From assembly GCA_017541145.1 (NCBI GenBank), contig JAFXZT010000098.1, positions 1 to 44,074 on the forward strand: a DNA stretch of 44,074 nt. The letters are read 5' to 3'. A program made the translations under genes and the position numbers. The stretch comes from Bacteroidales bacterium. Its GTDB lineage: Bacteria; Bacteroidota; Bacteroidia; Bacteroidales; UBA3824. Below, piece after piece: positions 16,286-25,418 of the stretch (position 1 is its first letter; every line of letters starts with the position of its first letter). The notes under the pieces were generated by a model that saw only the letters and a list, made by a program, of their open reading frames with translations, had not been told where the DNA came from and did not search any database.

Positions 16286-16316
16286 TCATTTTTGTAATTT
16301 TCTGATTCATTTTTCA

Positions 16317-16324
16317 TATATTTG
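16317..16324 (+). promoter_or_regulatory. -7 box (TATATTTG) for the STAND NTPase gene
   Basis: TATATTTG lies 30 bases before the ATG at 16355. A TTTG box at 16291-16294 is 22 bases upstream of it, slightly more than the usual 19-21. The STAND gene therefore probably has its own promoter, separate from the upstream operon. Confidence 0.6.
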
Positions 16325-16354
16325 TAAACTCAAAAATCGCACGTTTATAAAATT

Positions 16355-19300
16355 ATGAAAAATGAATTCTTTTTGGGTATAAATTCTTATAATTCAGAAG
16401 ATTATGAATTTTTACCCGGTAGGACAGATGATGTCAGACAATTATCTTATTTACTTGATAATGAAACTGTTTCGATACTATGTTCCGAGCCGCGAATTGG
16501 AAAAACTTCGCTTATAAATGCCGGTATTTTGGTGGCAGAAAAATTGTCACAAAAGAAAGTCTGTGCGTTGAAATTCGACATCCCTCAATTCAAATTTGGT
16601 GACGAAGTCCTTGAAAAACAGTTAATTAAATTCATAAATTCCAAATGTGACAAGCCGTCGTATATTGATATGGCTTTCGAGAACGACAATTCATTGTGGT
16701 ACGCTTCCAAACGGCTTCAAGCGTGTTACAAGGATTGTAAGCGTTTCTATTTGATTTTGGATTCATTCGAGAATTTTTTTACATACGGTACAGCTGCCAG
16801 AAAAGAAGTTGCAAAAGCCTTGGCGAATTTGATTTACGGAGAAATTCCATCGAAATTCAGCGAGGAAATGCAAAAAATCATGCTTGGACAATCCGATGTT
16901 GTCATTTCAAAAGATGGCATGAATTTACTTTATGAACCTCTGAAAATAAGCGTGTTGTTCTCGGTATCAAAAGATCAGTATAATTCCATGTCAGAATTAA
17001 ATGACAGTATTCGAGGAATTTTTCAAAATACAATGGAATTGTTGCCTTTTGATTTTGATACAGCAAAAACTGCGTGCGAAACAATTGTAAATCAGCCTTT
17101 TGAGGATTTACCTGTCGTAGAATTTGATGCTCATGCTGTTGACAAAATAGTTTCGGGCGTGGCTTACAATGGTGTTATCAATCCCGGATTTTTGCGAAAC
17201 GCTGTTTTATATTTTAGAAATTTGGCAAAACAGTGCAGTCAAAATCTTGTAAATAAGGAATTTATAGAATCATCGGAATATTTTTCAAAATCGCGGCTTA
17301 GCAATTTTGAAAATCTTATCGAAGACGAAAATTCACGAGTAGCTTTTTCGCAATTTCTTGTAAATGAAATGGTTGTGGATGGCGAAACACAGCCGTTGCA
17401 GGCTTACAAAGGTATCGCGCAAAAAAAATATGGTCTCAGCGACGAGATTTTGGATCTTGCAAAACATAATTCCATTCTAAAATCCTTGATTTCTGCTGAT
17501 GCCCGCACATTTTATTTGCCGTATAATTCGGAAATTTTTAAGTATATTCTAAAGGATAAAAAGACTAGTTTACCTATTGTAGAACAAAAAACTGTAAGTA
17601 AACAAAAGGATACAATAATACATGGTTTAACAACAACTGTACAATCTGTTTCACCTGTAAAAGTAAGACGTAAGCCATGGATCCTTGCAATAATGGGAAT
17701 TGCGATTGTAAGTATGTCGTGTATATTACTTGCATTTTCGTTGAAAGGCGATGCAGAGCGCAGTGCTCAAAACGCACGTAGTAGCATGTTGACAGCTTTT
17801 GCATTTCAAAAGTTGGAAACCGATCCAACATTCAGTTTGCGTCTTGCACAGCGTGCCATTTCTCTTGATACTACTAATATTCAGGCTTACAGCGCGTTAC
17901 TAAATTCTTTTTACAATACTGATATTTTTTACAATATTTCGGGAGAATACGGTTTAAATGTTGTAAAAGCTGAAATATCAGACGATTGTAAATATATTGC
18001 TACATACGTTAAAAATGATTTGTTGGAACAATATGCAGCCCGAATTTTGAATGCTGACGGCGACGTGATTGTGGAAATTCCTCATAAAAAGGAAGTTACA
18101 TCAATTTCCATTTCTCGTGACAATTCAAAGATTATTACAACTTCGTATGATAGTACAGCAAGAGTATTTGACTTTAAGGGAAATGAACTTTTAACAATAA
18201 AAAATCATAAAGCAATACTTTGGACTGCTGATTTTTCGTTTGACAATTCCAAGATTCTTACCGGCGGCAGCGATTACAAGGTAAAAATCTGGGATTCAGA
18301 AGGTAACGAACTTTCTACGCTTTCCGGACATGATTTCGACGTGTATTCAGCGCGTTTTTCTCCGGATGCGTCGATGATAATTACTTCCGGTGGTGACAAT
18401 ACTGCAAGGCTCTGGAAATCAGACGGTAAATTGCAAAAAGTTTTCGCAATTAAAGAGGATAACCGTTTTTCGATGTCGATTATCATTTCAGCGGAGTTTT
18501 CTCCGGACGGTAAGTTTGTTTTGCTGGCTGCCAACGATTATTTGTACAAAAATCATAAAGCCAGACTTTTTGATTTGGATGGCAATGAGTTAATTTCGTT
18601 TTCCGGTCATAACGATTGGATAAATTCGGCGTCCTTTTCGTCGGACGGTAAGCATATAATTACGGCTTCTCGCGATAAATTTGTACGCGTTTTTGCCTTG
18701 AACGGCGAATTGGAAAAAGTGTTGAAAGGTCATAATTCTAATGTTTGGAATGCAAGGTTTATGACTGATAATCAGTCAATTATTACCGTTGGTGATGACC
18801 ATACAATTCGGTCATGGACAATCGGAAAACGTTTTGAAACCTATCCTGGCGCACGTAATGTAAGTTTTGCATGTTTTTCAAAAAACGGTTTAAATATTGT
18901 TGTTGTTCAAGATACGGTTGCACAGTCTTGGGATTTAACCGGCGAGATTGTTTCTACATTTGTCGGACATCATTCTGCAATCAATACAGCCCGCTATTCG
19001 CCTGATGGTAAGTCAGTTGTGACTGCGTCAAAGGATGGTTCAGTAAGAGTTTGGGACGCTGTATCGGGTACGCTTCAAAATATTTATTGTACACATAATT
19101 CTTCTGCAAACGATGTGGAATTTTCTCCTGACGGCAAATATTTGGTATCTGTTTCCAACGATAGTGCTGTAGTAATTCGCAATTTAGTAACCGGCACAGA
19201 ATTGAAAGTACTTGATAATTCGGCAGTTTCATCGGTTTCGTTCTCGCCTTCAGGTGAAATTTTTGCGACAGGGAATTCCGATGGACAAGTTGTTTTGTGG

Positions 19301-19786
19301 GATCTTAAAGGTAATATTCTCAAGACATTTCATGGTCATGACGGGCGAGTTAATTCGGTTTGTTTTTCTCCTGACGGTCAGTATATTATCTCAACTTCTT
19401 CAGATGAGACAGCTGTGCTTTGGGATCGTTTAGGACAAATGCAATTTACATTCCGAGGTTATGAAAACAAAGTAAATTCTGCTGTTTTCTCGCCTGACGG
19501 TAAATATATTCTTACGACTTCGGATGACGGTTCGGCAAGACTTTGGACTACCGATGGCAAAGACGTGATGAATTTCAAACATGACGGCAAAGTTTCGTCG
19601 GCTGTTTTTTCTCCGGACGGAAAATATATTTTGACAGTTTATACCGATTCGCATAAGCTTAAAACATTGAAACTTAGAATTATAAGTCCTGATGGAATTA
19701 CCCGTCATATCGATCAGCTTGATCTTTATGGTTCTGTTTGGAAACCGGATGCTGAAACAATTACAAAATATGGAATGACTTACTAA
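16355..19786 (+). CDS. Membrane-anchored STAND NTPase with WD40 beta-propeller
   Basis: This 1143-residue protein starts with a STAND-type P-loop NTPase of the novel-STAND class. It has PGRTDDVRQL (21-30), a Walker A at SEPRIGKTS (44-52) and Walker B at FYLILDSFEN (131-140). Helical winged-helix-like regions extend to about residue 400. A single membrane helix (about 442-463) is followed by a helical segment, ETDPTFSLRLAQRAISLD (488-505), that often precedes WD40 blades in this class. About 14 WD40-type units then run to the C-terminus, each with fsPDGKxIxTxSxDxxxxxW. STAND proteins are ligand-triggered switches, often in immunity or signalling, and the propeller would be the sensor. No enzymatic effector domain is visible, so the output must come from another protein or from the membrane segment. 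Confidence 0.85.
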   Translation: MKNEFFLGINSYNSEDYEFLPGRTDDVRQLSYLLDNETVSILCSEPRIGKTSLINAGILVAEKLSQKKVCALKFDIPQFKFGDEVLEKQLIKFINSKCDKPSYIDMAFENDNSLWYASKRLQACYKDCKRFYLILDSFENFFTYGTAARKEVAKALANLIYGEIPSKFSEEMQKIMLGQSDVVISKDGMNLLYEPLKISVLFSVSKDQYNSMSELNDSIRGIFQNTMELLPFDFDTAKTACETIVNQPFEDLPVVEFDAHAVDKIVSGVAYNGVINPGFLRNAVLYFRNLAKQCSQNLVNKEFIESSEYFSKSRLSNFENLIEDENSRVAFSQFLVNEMVVDGETQPLQAYKGIAQKKYGLSDEILDLAKHNSILKSLISADARTFYLPYNSEIFKYILKDKKTSLPIVEQKTVSKQKDTIIHGLTTTVQSVSPVKVRRKPWILAIMGIAIVSMSCILLAFSLKGDAERSAQNARSSMLTAFAFQKLETDPTFSLRLAQRAISLDTTNIQAYSALLNSFYNTDIFYNISGEYGLNVVKAEISDDCKYIATYVKNDLLEQYAARILNADGDVIVEIPHKKEVTSISISRDNSKIITTSYDSTARVFDFKGNELLTIKNHKAILWTADFSFDNSKILTGGSDYKVKIWDSEGNELSTLSGHDFDVYSARFSPDASMIITSGGDNTARLWKSDGKLQKVFAIKEDNRFSMSIIISAEFSPDGKFVLLAANDYLYKNHKARLFDLDGNELISFSGHNDWINSASFSSDGKHIITASRDKFVRVFALNGELEKVLKGHNSNVWNARFMTDNQSIITVGDDHTIRSWTIGKRFETYPGARNVSFACFSKNGLNIVVVQDTVAQSWDLTGEIVSTFVGHHSAINTARYSPDGKSVVTASKDGSVRVWDAVSGTLQNIYCTHNSSANDVEFSPDGKYLVSVSNDSAVVIRNLVTGTELKVLDNSAVSSVSFSPSGEIFATGNSDGQVVLWDLKGNILKTFHGHDGRVNSVCFSPDGQYIISTSSDETAVLWDRLGQMQFTFRGYENKVNSAVFSPDGKYILTTSDDGSARLWTTDGKDVMNFKHDGKVSSAVFSPDGKYILTVYTDSHKLKTLKLRIISPDGITRHIDQLDLYGSVWKPDAETITKYGMTY

Positions 19787-19823
19787 GATTTCTTAAAGAA
19801 TCGGGTGGGAGAGTCGCCAAACA

Positions 19824-19878
19824 AAACAGCCCTTTTGACTTGAATTTTCTTGTCAAAAGGGCTGTTTAATTTTTTTTG
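19824..19878. terminator. Strong bidirectional terminator
   Basis: A perfect 16-bp stem (AAACAGCCCTTTTGAC at 19824-19839 with GTCAAAAGGGCTGTTT at 19852-19867) has a 12-base loop and a T-run on the plus side. The minus side also reads into a T-rich stretch. It separates the convergent STAND and histidine kinase genes. Confidence 0.92.
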
Positions 19879-19891
19879 TAGGAAATTCTTT

Positions 19892-22171
19892 TTATTTCTT
19901 TTTGCTTTTCAAGAAACCTTGTAAAGTATTCATAAGAATCTGAATTTCAATTGGTTTCGTGATGTAATAATTGCAACCTGCGGCAATTGTTTTTTCCTTT
20001 TCGCCGGTGAGTGCGTAAGCTGTTTGAGCTATAATAATCACGTCCTTGTTGAATTCGCGGATATGTTTTGTTGCATCGTAACCGTTCATTACAGGCATCT
20101 TGATATCCATGAGAATCAAGTCGATAGATGGATTTTCTTTTGTGATTTTAACTGCTTCTTCACCGTTTTTAGCCCAAAGAACTGTAGCTTTGGTATCGGC
20201 AAGAACTTCCTGCATGTAGGCGATATTCATGTCCTCGTCTTCTGCTACAAGAATTGTACTGCCTTCCAAACTGTCGTTGTTACCTTCGGCTTGCGATGCG
20301 CCGTATTCGTCAGCGGTGTTCAATTCCGGATCGTAAGGTAATGTAAAGTAGAATACAGAACCCTCATTTTCAACAGATTCTACCCACATCTCGCCGCCAA
20401 GAAGTTCGGCAAGTTTCTTTGAAATTGTAAGCCCCAAACCTGTTCCGCTTTGATTTTTATCGTCTTTTTGTTCTATCTGACCGAAACGTTTGAAAATTAC
20501 ATCAAGTTTGTCCTGTGGCATTCCGCAACCGGTATCTTTCACATAGAAAAGCAATTGCTCCGGAGTATTGAACTTGTAACCGAATTCAATATAGCCTTTT
20601 TCCGTGAATTTCATTGCGTTGCCAATCAAATTGTTGAGAATTTGCTTGAATCTGAACGGATCAGTTTCAATATTAAAATCTTCGGAATCCACTGCACGTT
20701 TCATTCTAAGTTCAAACGGCTTGTTTTTCATGTCATTTATCTGGTAATGAGACAGATAAATTTCATTCATAATCGGATTGAGATTTACTTTTCTTTTCTT
20801 AACTTTCAGCTGACCTGCTTCAATTTTAGAAATATCAATGATATCATTAATCAAATTGAGAAGGCTCTTGCCGCTGTTGATTATGAATTCAAGATATTTT
20901 TCTTTGTGCAAATCAAAATTACCGGGTTTCGCCAAAAGCTCTGAAAATCCGATAATTGAGTTCATCGGAGTACGGATTTCGTGACTCATATTTGCGAGGA
21001 ATGCAGATTTCAGTTTGTCGGATTCCTCAGCCTTTTTCTTAGCTTCCACAAGTTCAGCTTCGTATTTCACACGCTGCGTGATGTCTTTTATCATGATTAC
21101 GCTGCCGTTTTTGTCGCCGCTTGAATAGGTATTTACTGAAATTTCAGCGTTGAAAGTCTTGTTTTCTTTGTTGATTGAAATTGCCTCAAAAGTCTTGGTA
21201 GTGTATTTACAAGTACCTGAAGATCTGTATTTTTGGATTTCATTTTCAAATTCCTTTCTGTATTCAGCCGGAACAACGATATTTTCAAAAGGTGCGCCGT
21301 TAACTTCAGCAAATGTATAACCGAAAAGTCTTTCTGCTGCATTGTTGAAGAAAGTAATTTTCATTTGATTGTTGCAAACGATAATTGCATCAAACGATGA
21401 TTTGTTTACCTTTGCAAATATCTCATTTATAGATTCTTCGTGCATTTTAGCTTCGTCGCGTTCTTGTTCGCGTTTGCTGATAGTTTCCATCATAATTCCG
21501 AAACGTTTGTAAAGTTCCGAAACTTCGTCACGACCTTCAGGAATATCAAGTTTTATATTAAATTTCTGATTTTCAGTTATATCACCGATAGTTTCAGAAA
21601 GTTTTTTCAGAGGTGTAATTATCATTTTTTGCAATCCGAAAATAATTGCAATAATCATAATTGTAGAAATTATAAGAACGACAATAATTGTTCTTATAAA
21701 TTTGAACTCGCTGAGTGAATGGCTTTTAGTAGAAACCTTCAGAAAAACTTTTCCGTTGATTGAATTTTGGAAAATAGCGGGTTCTGTTACATAAAGATAT
21801 TCGTCTTCTATATACGCTTCCGATTTGTTGCTGACTTTGGTAAGCGGTTCAAGTATCTTGTTGCCTTTGTTGTAACTTGCTACAAGTGAATCTTTTGAGT
21901 TGTAAATTTGAGCATTTTCGATGTCTTCAATAATATCAACCCTGTTAAGAATTTCGTTAACATCTTTGTAATTTTTGAAATCCAAGGCTGTAAGACATAG
22001 TTCACCAATCATCTGTGCCTTCAGGCTGTAAGACTTTTTCAGATAGTCGTCAAGGTAATTGCTGTGGACTGTTGTCATCGAAAATGTCACAATTACAATC
22101 GACACCAGCATTACTATCAAGAAACTGGCTAACAGTTTGGCGCGAATTGACAGATTAGTTAAAATTTTCAT
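19892..22171 (-). CDS. Hybrid sensor histidine kinase with response regulator domain
   Basis: This 759-residue inner-membrane kinase has membrane helices at about 11-31 and 161-180 flanking a periplasmic sensor of about 130 residues. HAMP (about 181-235) and PAS (about 255-365) domains follow. The HisKA domain has phospho-acceptor His397 in MSHEIRTP. The HATPase domain has NLIGNAMKF (N box), DTGCGMP (G1) and GTGLGL (G2). A C-terminal receiver domain carries phospho-acceptor Asp689 in LILMDIKMP, acidic Asp/Glu near 643-647 and Lys739. Signals would pass within the protein and perhaps on to a phosphotransfer partner elsewhere. It is the last gene of a four-gene minus-strand signalling operon, 34 bases after the YfiR-like gene. 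Confidence 0.95.
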   Translation of the reverse strand: MKILTNLSIRAKLLASFLIVMLVSIVIVTFSMTTVHSNYLDDYLKKSYSLKAQMIGELCLTALDFKNYKDVNEILNRVDIIEDIENAQIYNSKDSLVASYNKGNKILEPLTKVSNKSEAYIEDEYLYVTEPAIFQNSINGKVFLKVSTKSHSLSEFKFIRTIIVVLIISTIMIIAIIFGLQKMIITPLKKLSETIGDITENQKFNIKLDIPEGRDEVSELYKRFGIMMETISKREQERDEAKMHEESINEIFAKVNKSSFDAIIVCNNQMKITFFNNAAERLFGYTFAEVNGAPFENIVVPAEYRKEFENEIQKYRSSGTCKYTTKTFEAISINKENKTFNAEISVNTYSSGDKNGSVIMIKDITQRVKYEAELVEAKKKAEESDKLKSAFLANMSHEIRTPMNSIIGFSELLAKPGNFDLHKEKYLEFIINSGKSLLNLINDIIDISKIEAGQLKVKKRKVNLNPIMNEIYLSHYQINDMKNKPFELRMKRAVDSEDFNIETDPFRFKQILNNLIGNAMKFTEKGYIEFGYKFNTPEQLLFYVKDTGCGMPQDKLDVIFKRFGQIEQKDDKNQSGTGLGLTISKKLAELLGGEMWVESVENEGSVFYFTLPYDPELNTADEYGASQAEGNNDSLEGSTILVAEDEDMNIAYMQEVLADTKATVLWAKNGEEAVKITKENPSIDLILMDIKMPVMNGYDATKHIREFNKDVIIIAQTAYALTGEKEKTIAAGCNYYITKPIEIQILMNTLQGFLKSKKK

Positions 22172-22205
22172 TTTTAAAAATTTTAGTTGTTGTTATACTT
22201 TTATA

Positions 22206-22718
22206 TTATTGTTCGTAGACGTGCATTGGAGCCAACAGAGAGCTCTTTATCATCAGTCCTGAATTTTTAACTGCTTGTTTATTAAACAGATAATCAATGC
22301 AATCATCTTTGGTTTCGATGTAAAACATACATCCTTTTTTCAGTAATTCCTTGTTAGTTGTGATTGTCATCACATTTTTATTTTCGATTTTTTCGTACAA
22401 TTTTTCAAAATCAATATCGGTATTTTGGTCTATGAAAATTAAATTTACGTCTGTAATTTCAGTTTCGTTCGTGAGAAAAACTGTTTTTATTTTTTTCTCA
22501 AATTGAACATTTTTCAAAAAATTTGTTGCCATCTTAAATTGCGTTTCATCATCTTCTGCAATCATTATAACGAATTCGTTATTATTGGTTTCCGGCCATG
22601 ACGTATATTTTGCAATTTTCATAATCGCATTATAATCACTGTCTTGAAAATCGTTTTGGTTGACAGTGAATATTTGTCCTAAAAGTATAAATAATATGGT
22701 AAGTTTGTTAAACATCAT
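22206..22718 (-). CDS. YfiR family (DUF4154) exported protein
   Basis: This 170-residue protein has a signal peptide (about 1-18). Its features match the YfiR/DUF4154 family: KIAKYTSWPE near the mature N-terminus, a central strand with NLIFIDQN, and the C-terminal CIDYLFNKQAVKNSGLMIKSSLLAPM, matching the usual N-x-x-A-x-x-S-G-L-x-I-S-S-x-L-L ending. In Pseudomonas, YfiR is a periplasmic repressor of a membrane signalling enzyme; here a ligand or redox sensor that modulates the neighbouring receptors is the analogous role (inference). Its start codon overlaps the stop of the upstream receptor gene by one base, implying translational coupling. Confidence 0.85.
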   Translation of the reverse strand: MMFNKLTILFILLGQIFTVNQNDFQDSDYNAIMKIAKYTSWPETNNNEFVIMIAEDDETQFKMATNFLKNVQFEKKIKTVFLTNETEITDVNLIFIDQNTDIDFEKLYEKIENKNVMTITTNKELLKKGCMFYIETKDDCIDYLFNKQAVKNSGLMIKSSLLAPMHVYEQ

Positions 22719-25390
22719 CAGTTTTTTTGTTCTGTTTCACCATTATTTTTTGTGATTCCTAACTTTTCTTCAAGACCCTTAACCTTCTCTTTAAGAGAGG
22801 ATTCAATCTTTCTGAATTTAGAAATTCTCTTTTCCAACTCACGTTTGAAAAATTGTGCACTTGCAGTCGCTTTGTCAAGCTTGGTTCTATTGTCTGCATT
22901 TTGTTGCTTAGAATCCATCAGTTCCTTGTTGATAGAATCAATTTCAATCTCTTTTTGTCTGATAATTTGTTTGAGATTTTTAAATTCGTCGTTAGTTTCT
23001 TTTATTTGACGTTTTGCTTTTTCGAGTTCCTCTTCTGTATTTTGCTGACCCGTAATATCGGTTGCGATACAGAAAATTCGCTCAATTGAGTTGTCTTTGT
23101 TTGTAATCGGAACAAATGTATTTTTAATTTTTCTTGTTGAGTTGTTGATCTTAAATTCAATGTTGTAAGTCTCTGTGGTTCCTTGTTTTACATTGTCCCA
23201 AATCTTCTTGAATTCATCATATTTGGACAATGTAAGTTGCAGGATTTCGTAAACATTTTTTCTACGTATATCGTTGACATCTAATGTATAACGCAGAGCA
23301 AATTTGCGGTTGGCTTCCAAAGTATCGCCTTTGGTAGAAAATATCGCAACCATCATTGTTTTGTTCATTGCGTTGTTTACTTGTTCCAGTTCGTCAAGTT
23401 CTGATTGTGTTGCATGGATAAGGTTGTTGAGCGATTCGATTTCGTTTTTCAACTGATACTCTTTTTCCTCCATCACTTTTGATTGTTGACGGCTCTGTTT
23501 CAACAAGATATTGGTTTGTTCGTTGATTTTGGCGTTTGCGATTGTTGACGCTACATTTTCTGAAATTCTTTCTACGAATTGTACTTGATATTGCTCGAAA
23601 TCGCGGAACGATGCCAATTCCAAAACGCCGTACAAATAATCATTGTAAACCAATGGTACAAAGATAATTGACTTGGGTTTTGACTGTCCTAAACCTGAAC
23701 TTATATCGGTATAATCGTCCGGAATATTTTTCAGAATTATAGTGTGCTTTTCCATTGCGCACGCTCCAATCATGCCTTCATCAAGTCGTAAAATTTTCTT
23801 GTGAAAGCGTTGATGACCGTAGGCAAATACGGCGTAAAGCTCAAAACATTCGGTTTCCGGTTCGTTTTCCATTACTGTTCGGATAAACATACCGCCCTGA
23901 ATTACATTGATATACGGTACAAGTTTATCAATTACAGCATTACTCATTTTGCGAATATCCGAAATATTGTTACGCAAAATATCAGAGAAAAGCGAGTGAC
24001 CTTCGGTAGCCCATTGATTTTGTTTCTCTTCGGCGATTCTTATTTTTTCTTTTTGGCGACTGTCTAACAAATTTTGACGCATTGCAATCAATGATGTACC
24101 GATTGCATTTGTTTTTATTGTTTTGTCATAATCGCTGTCGAGATTTCCGTCGCGTATTTTTGAGGCAAATTCTGCTGTAACTTTCAATGAATCAGATAAA
24201 TCTTCAATTTCTTTAATTAATGTTCTGTATTCTTTCGGCAATTTGCCTTTGTGTTTGTTATTAAATTTTTCGTCAGAAAAATTGCCTTCCGCGAGGTTGG
24301 TAATCATCTGTTTTAACATATCAATCGGCCTTGTAAGTCTTTTGGAAATTACAATTATAAAACTGATAAAAATAACAAACATAATTACAACAATCAAAAT
24401 CGCTTTCAAAATCGCTTTTTGCTGTGCTAATTTTACTGATTTCCAGGGTGTTATCGAAATCATAGTAAAATTATTACTATTGCATGGCAGCGAAATTCTT
24501 TTGTTGTGAATATATACATTTTCGTTGTTGTTTTCTACCAATTCATATTCGATGTCAATAGGCAGATTTTCTGCGGTTTTCGACATAATATTGAGGTTTT
24601 CCTCTGTAAAACGGAGAATCTCGTGAATATTTCTGTTTTGATAATCCTTGTTGCGGCTGTAGAAAATGTTTCCTGTACTGTCAACAATATAAAGTGTGTT
24701 TTCAGTTGGAATTTGTTCATCGAGAATATTGCGGTAATATTTTTGGTCGATATCAATACCGAGTATTCCGCTGAATTTATTTTTTGTAAAAATCGGAACC
24801 AAGCAGACGATAACATTCGAAATATCAGCATCTTCCTTCAGACTTATTACTTTTGGTGTTAAGTCGTGTTTCATAGTTCTGTACAAATCGTAAACTTCAG
24901 AACATGTACTTTGCAAATCGGCTGATATTTCGGGAGTTCCGATATTTTCGTGTCGAATATATTTTGCGTACCAACCGATCGGAAATCCCGGATTTGTGTT
25001 AACTAACAAACTGTCGGAATTGTCGAAAATATACGGTTCGGAAATAATGAACATCGCTTTTGCGGTCGGGTCATTTTCCAAAAATTTAAGAATTGTTCTG
25101 TGCGTGATTTCTTTTGTGAGAAAGCCGAGCTGAGTTGTTTGTTCCGAGATTGTTTCAGCCACGGTTTGAAGTTTGATTATAGTTTGAGACAATTGAATCT
25201 CAAAATCTTTCACATATTGATCGTTGACGATATTTGTGTTAAGTTTACTATAATCTGTAATTCTGGACAACAATATCCTATCCTGAATTGTCATTATTGA
25301 TATGGAGAGAATTAATGCTCCAACAATTGCTGACAATACAGCTTTCCATCTGATTGTGTTGAGTTTACTTATTTTGTTATTGGCGTCCAT
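22718..25390 (-). CDS. Transmembrane receptor with Cache, HAMP, GAF and PAS domains but no output domain
   Basis: This 890-residue protein has membrane helices at about 18-36 and 328-348. They enclose a large periplasmic region that fits a dCache sensor (FSGILGIDIDQKY is typical of it). A HAMP region follows, then possibly a second one. A GAF domain (about 475-635) contains GMIGACAMEKHT and FVPLVYNDYLYGVLEL. A coiled coil, a PAS domain (about 680-790) and a long C-terminal coiled coil to about 880 follow. No kinase, cyclase, phosphodiesterase or methyl-accepting signature is visible, so it probably works by contacting another protein such as the operon's kinase. The downstream YfiR-like gene overlaps its stop. 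Confidence 0.85.
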   Translation of the reverse strand: MDANNKISKLNTIRWKAVLSAIVGALILSISIMTIQDRILLSRITDYSKLNTNIVNDQYVKDFEIQLSQTIIKLQTVAETISEQTTQLGFLTKEITHRTILKFLENDPTAKAMFIISEPYIFDNSDSLLVNTNPGFPIGWYAKYIRHENIGTPEISADLQSTCSEVYDLYRTMKHDLTPKVISLKEDADISNVIVCLVPIFTKNKFSGILGIDIDQKYYRNILDEQIPTENTLYIVDSTGNIFYSRNKDYQNRNIHEILRFTEENLNIMSKTAENLPIDIEYELVENNNENVYIHNKRISLPCNSNNFTMISITPWKSVKLAQQKAILKAILIVVIMFVIFISFIIVISKRLTRPIDMLKQMITNLAEGNFSDEKFNNKHKGKLPKEYRTLIKEIEDLSDSLKVTAEFASKIRDGNLDSDYDKTIKTNAIGTSLIAMRQNLLDSRQKEKIRIAEEKQNQWATEGHSLFSDILRNNISDIRKMSNAVIDKLVPYINVIQGGMFIRTVMENEPETECFELYAVFAYGHQRFHKKILRLDEGMIGACAMEKHTIILKNIPDDYTDISSGLGQSKPKSIIFVPLVYNDYLYGVLELASFRDFEQYQVQFVERISENVASTIANAKINEQTNILLKQSRQQSKVMEEKEYQLKNEIESLNNLIHATQSELDELEQVNNAMNKTMMVAIFSTKGDTLEANRKFALRYTLDVNDIRRKNVYEILQLTLSKYDEFKKIWDNVKQGTTETYNIEFKINNSTRKIKNTFVPITNKDNSIERIFCIATDITGQQNTEEELEKAKRQIKETNDEFKNLKQIIRQKEIEIDSINKELMDSKQQNADNRTKLDKATASAQFFKRELEKRISKFRKIESSLKEKVKGLEEKLGITKNNGETEQKN

Positions 25391-25418
25391 ATTGTTTTAG
25401 ATTCATGTTTTTTTTGCA

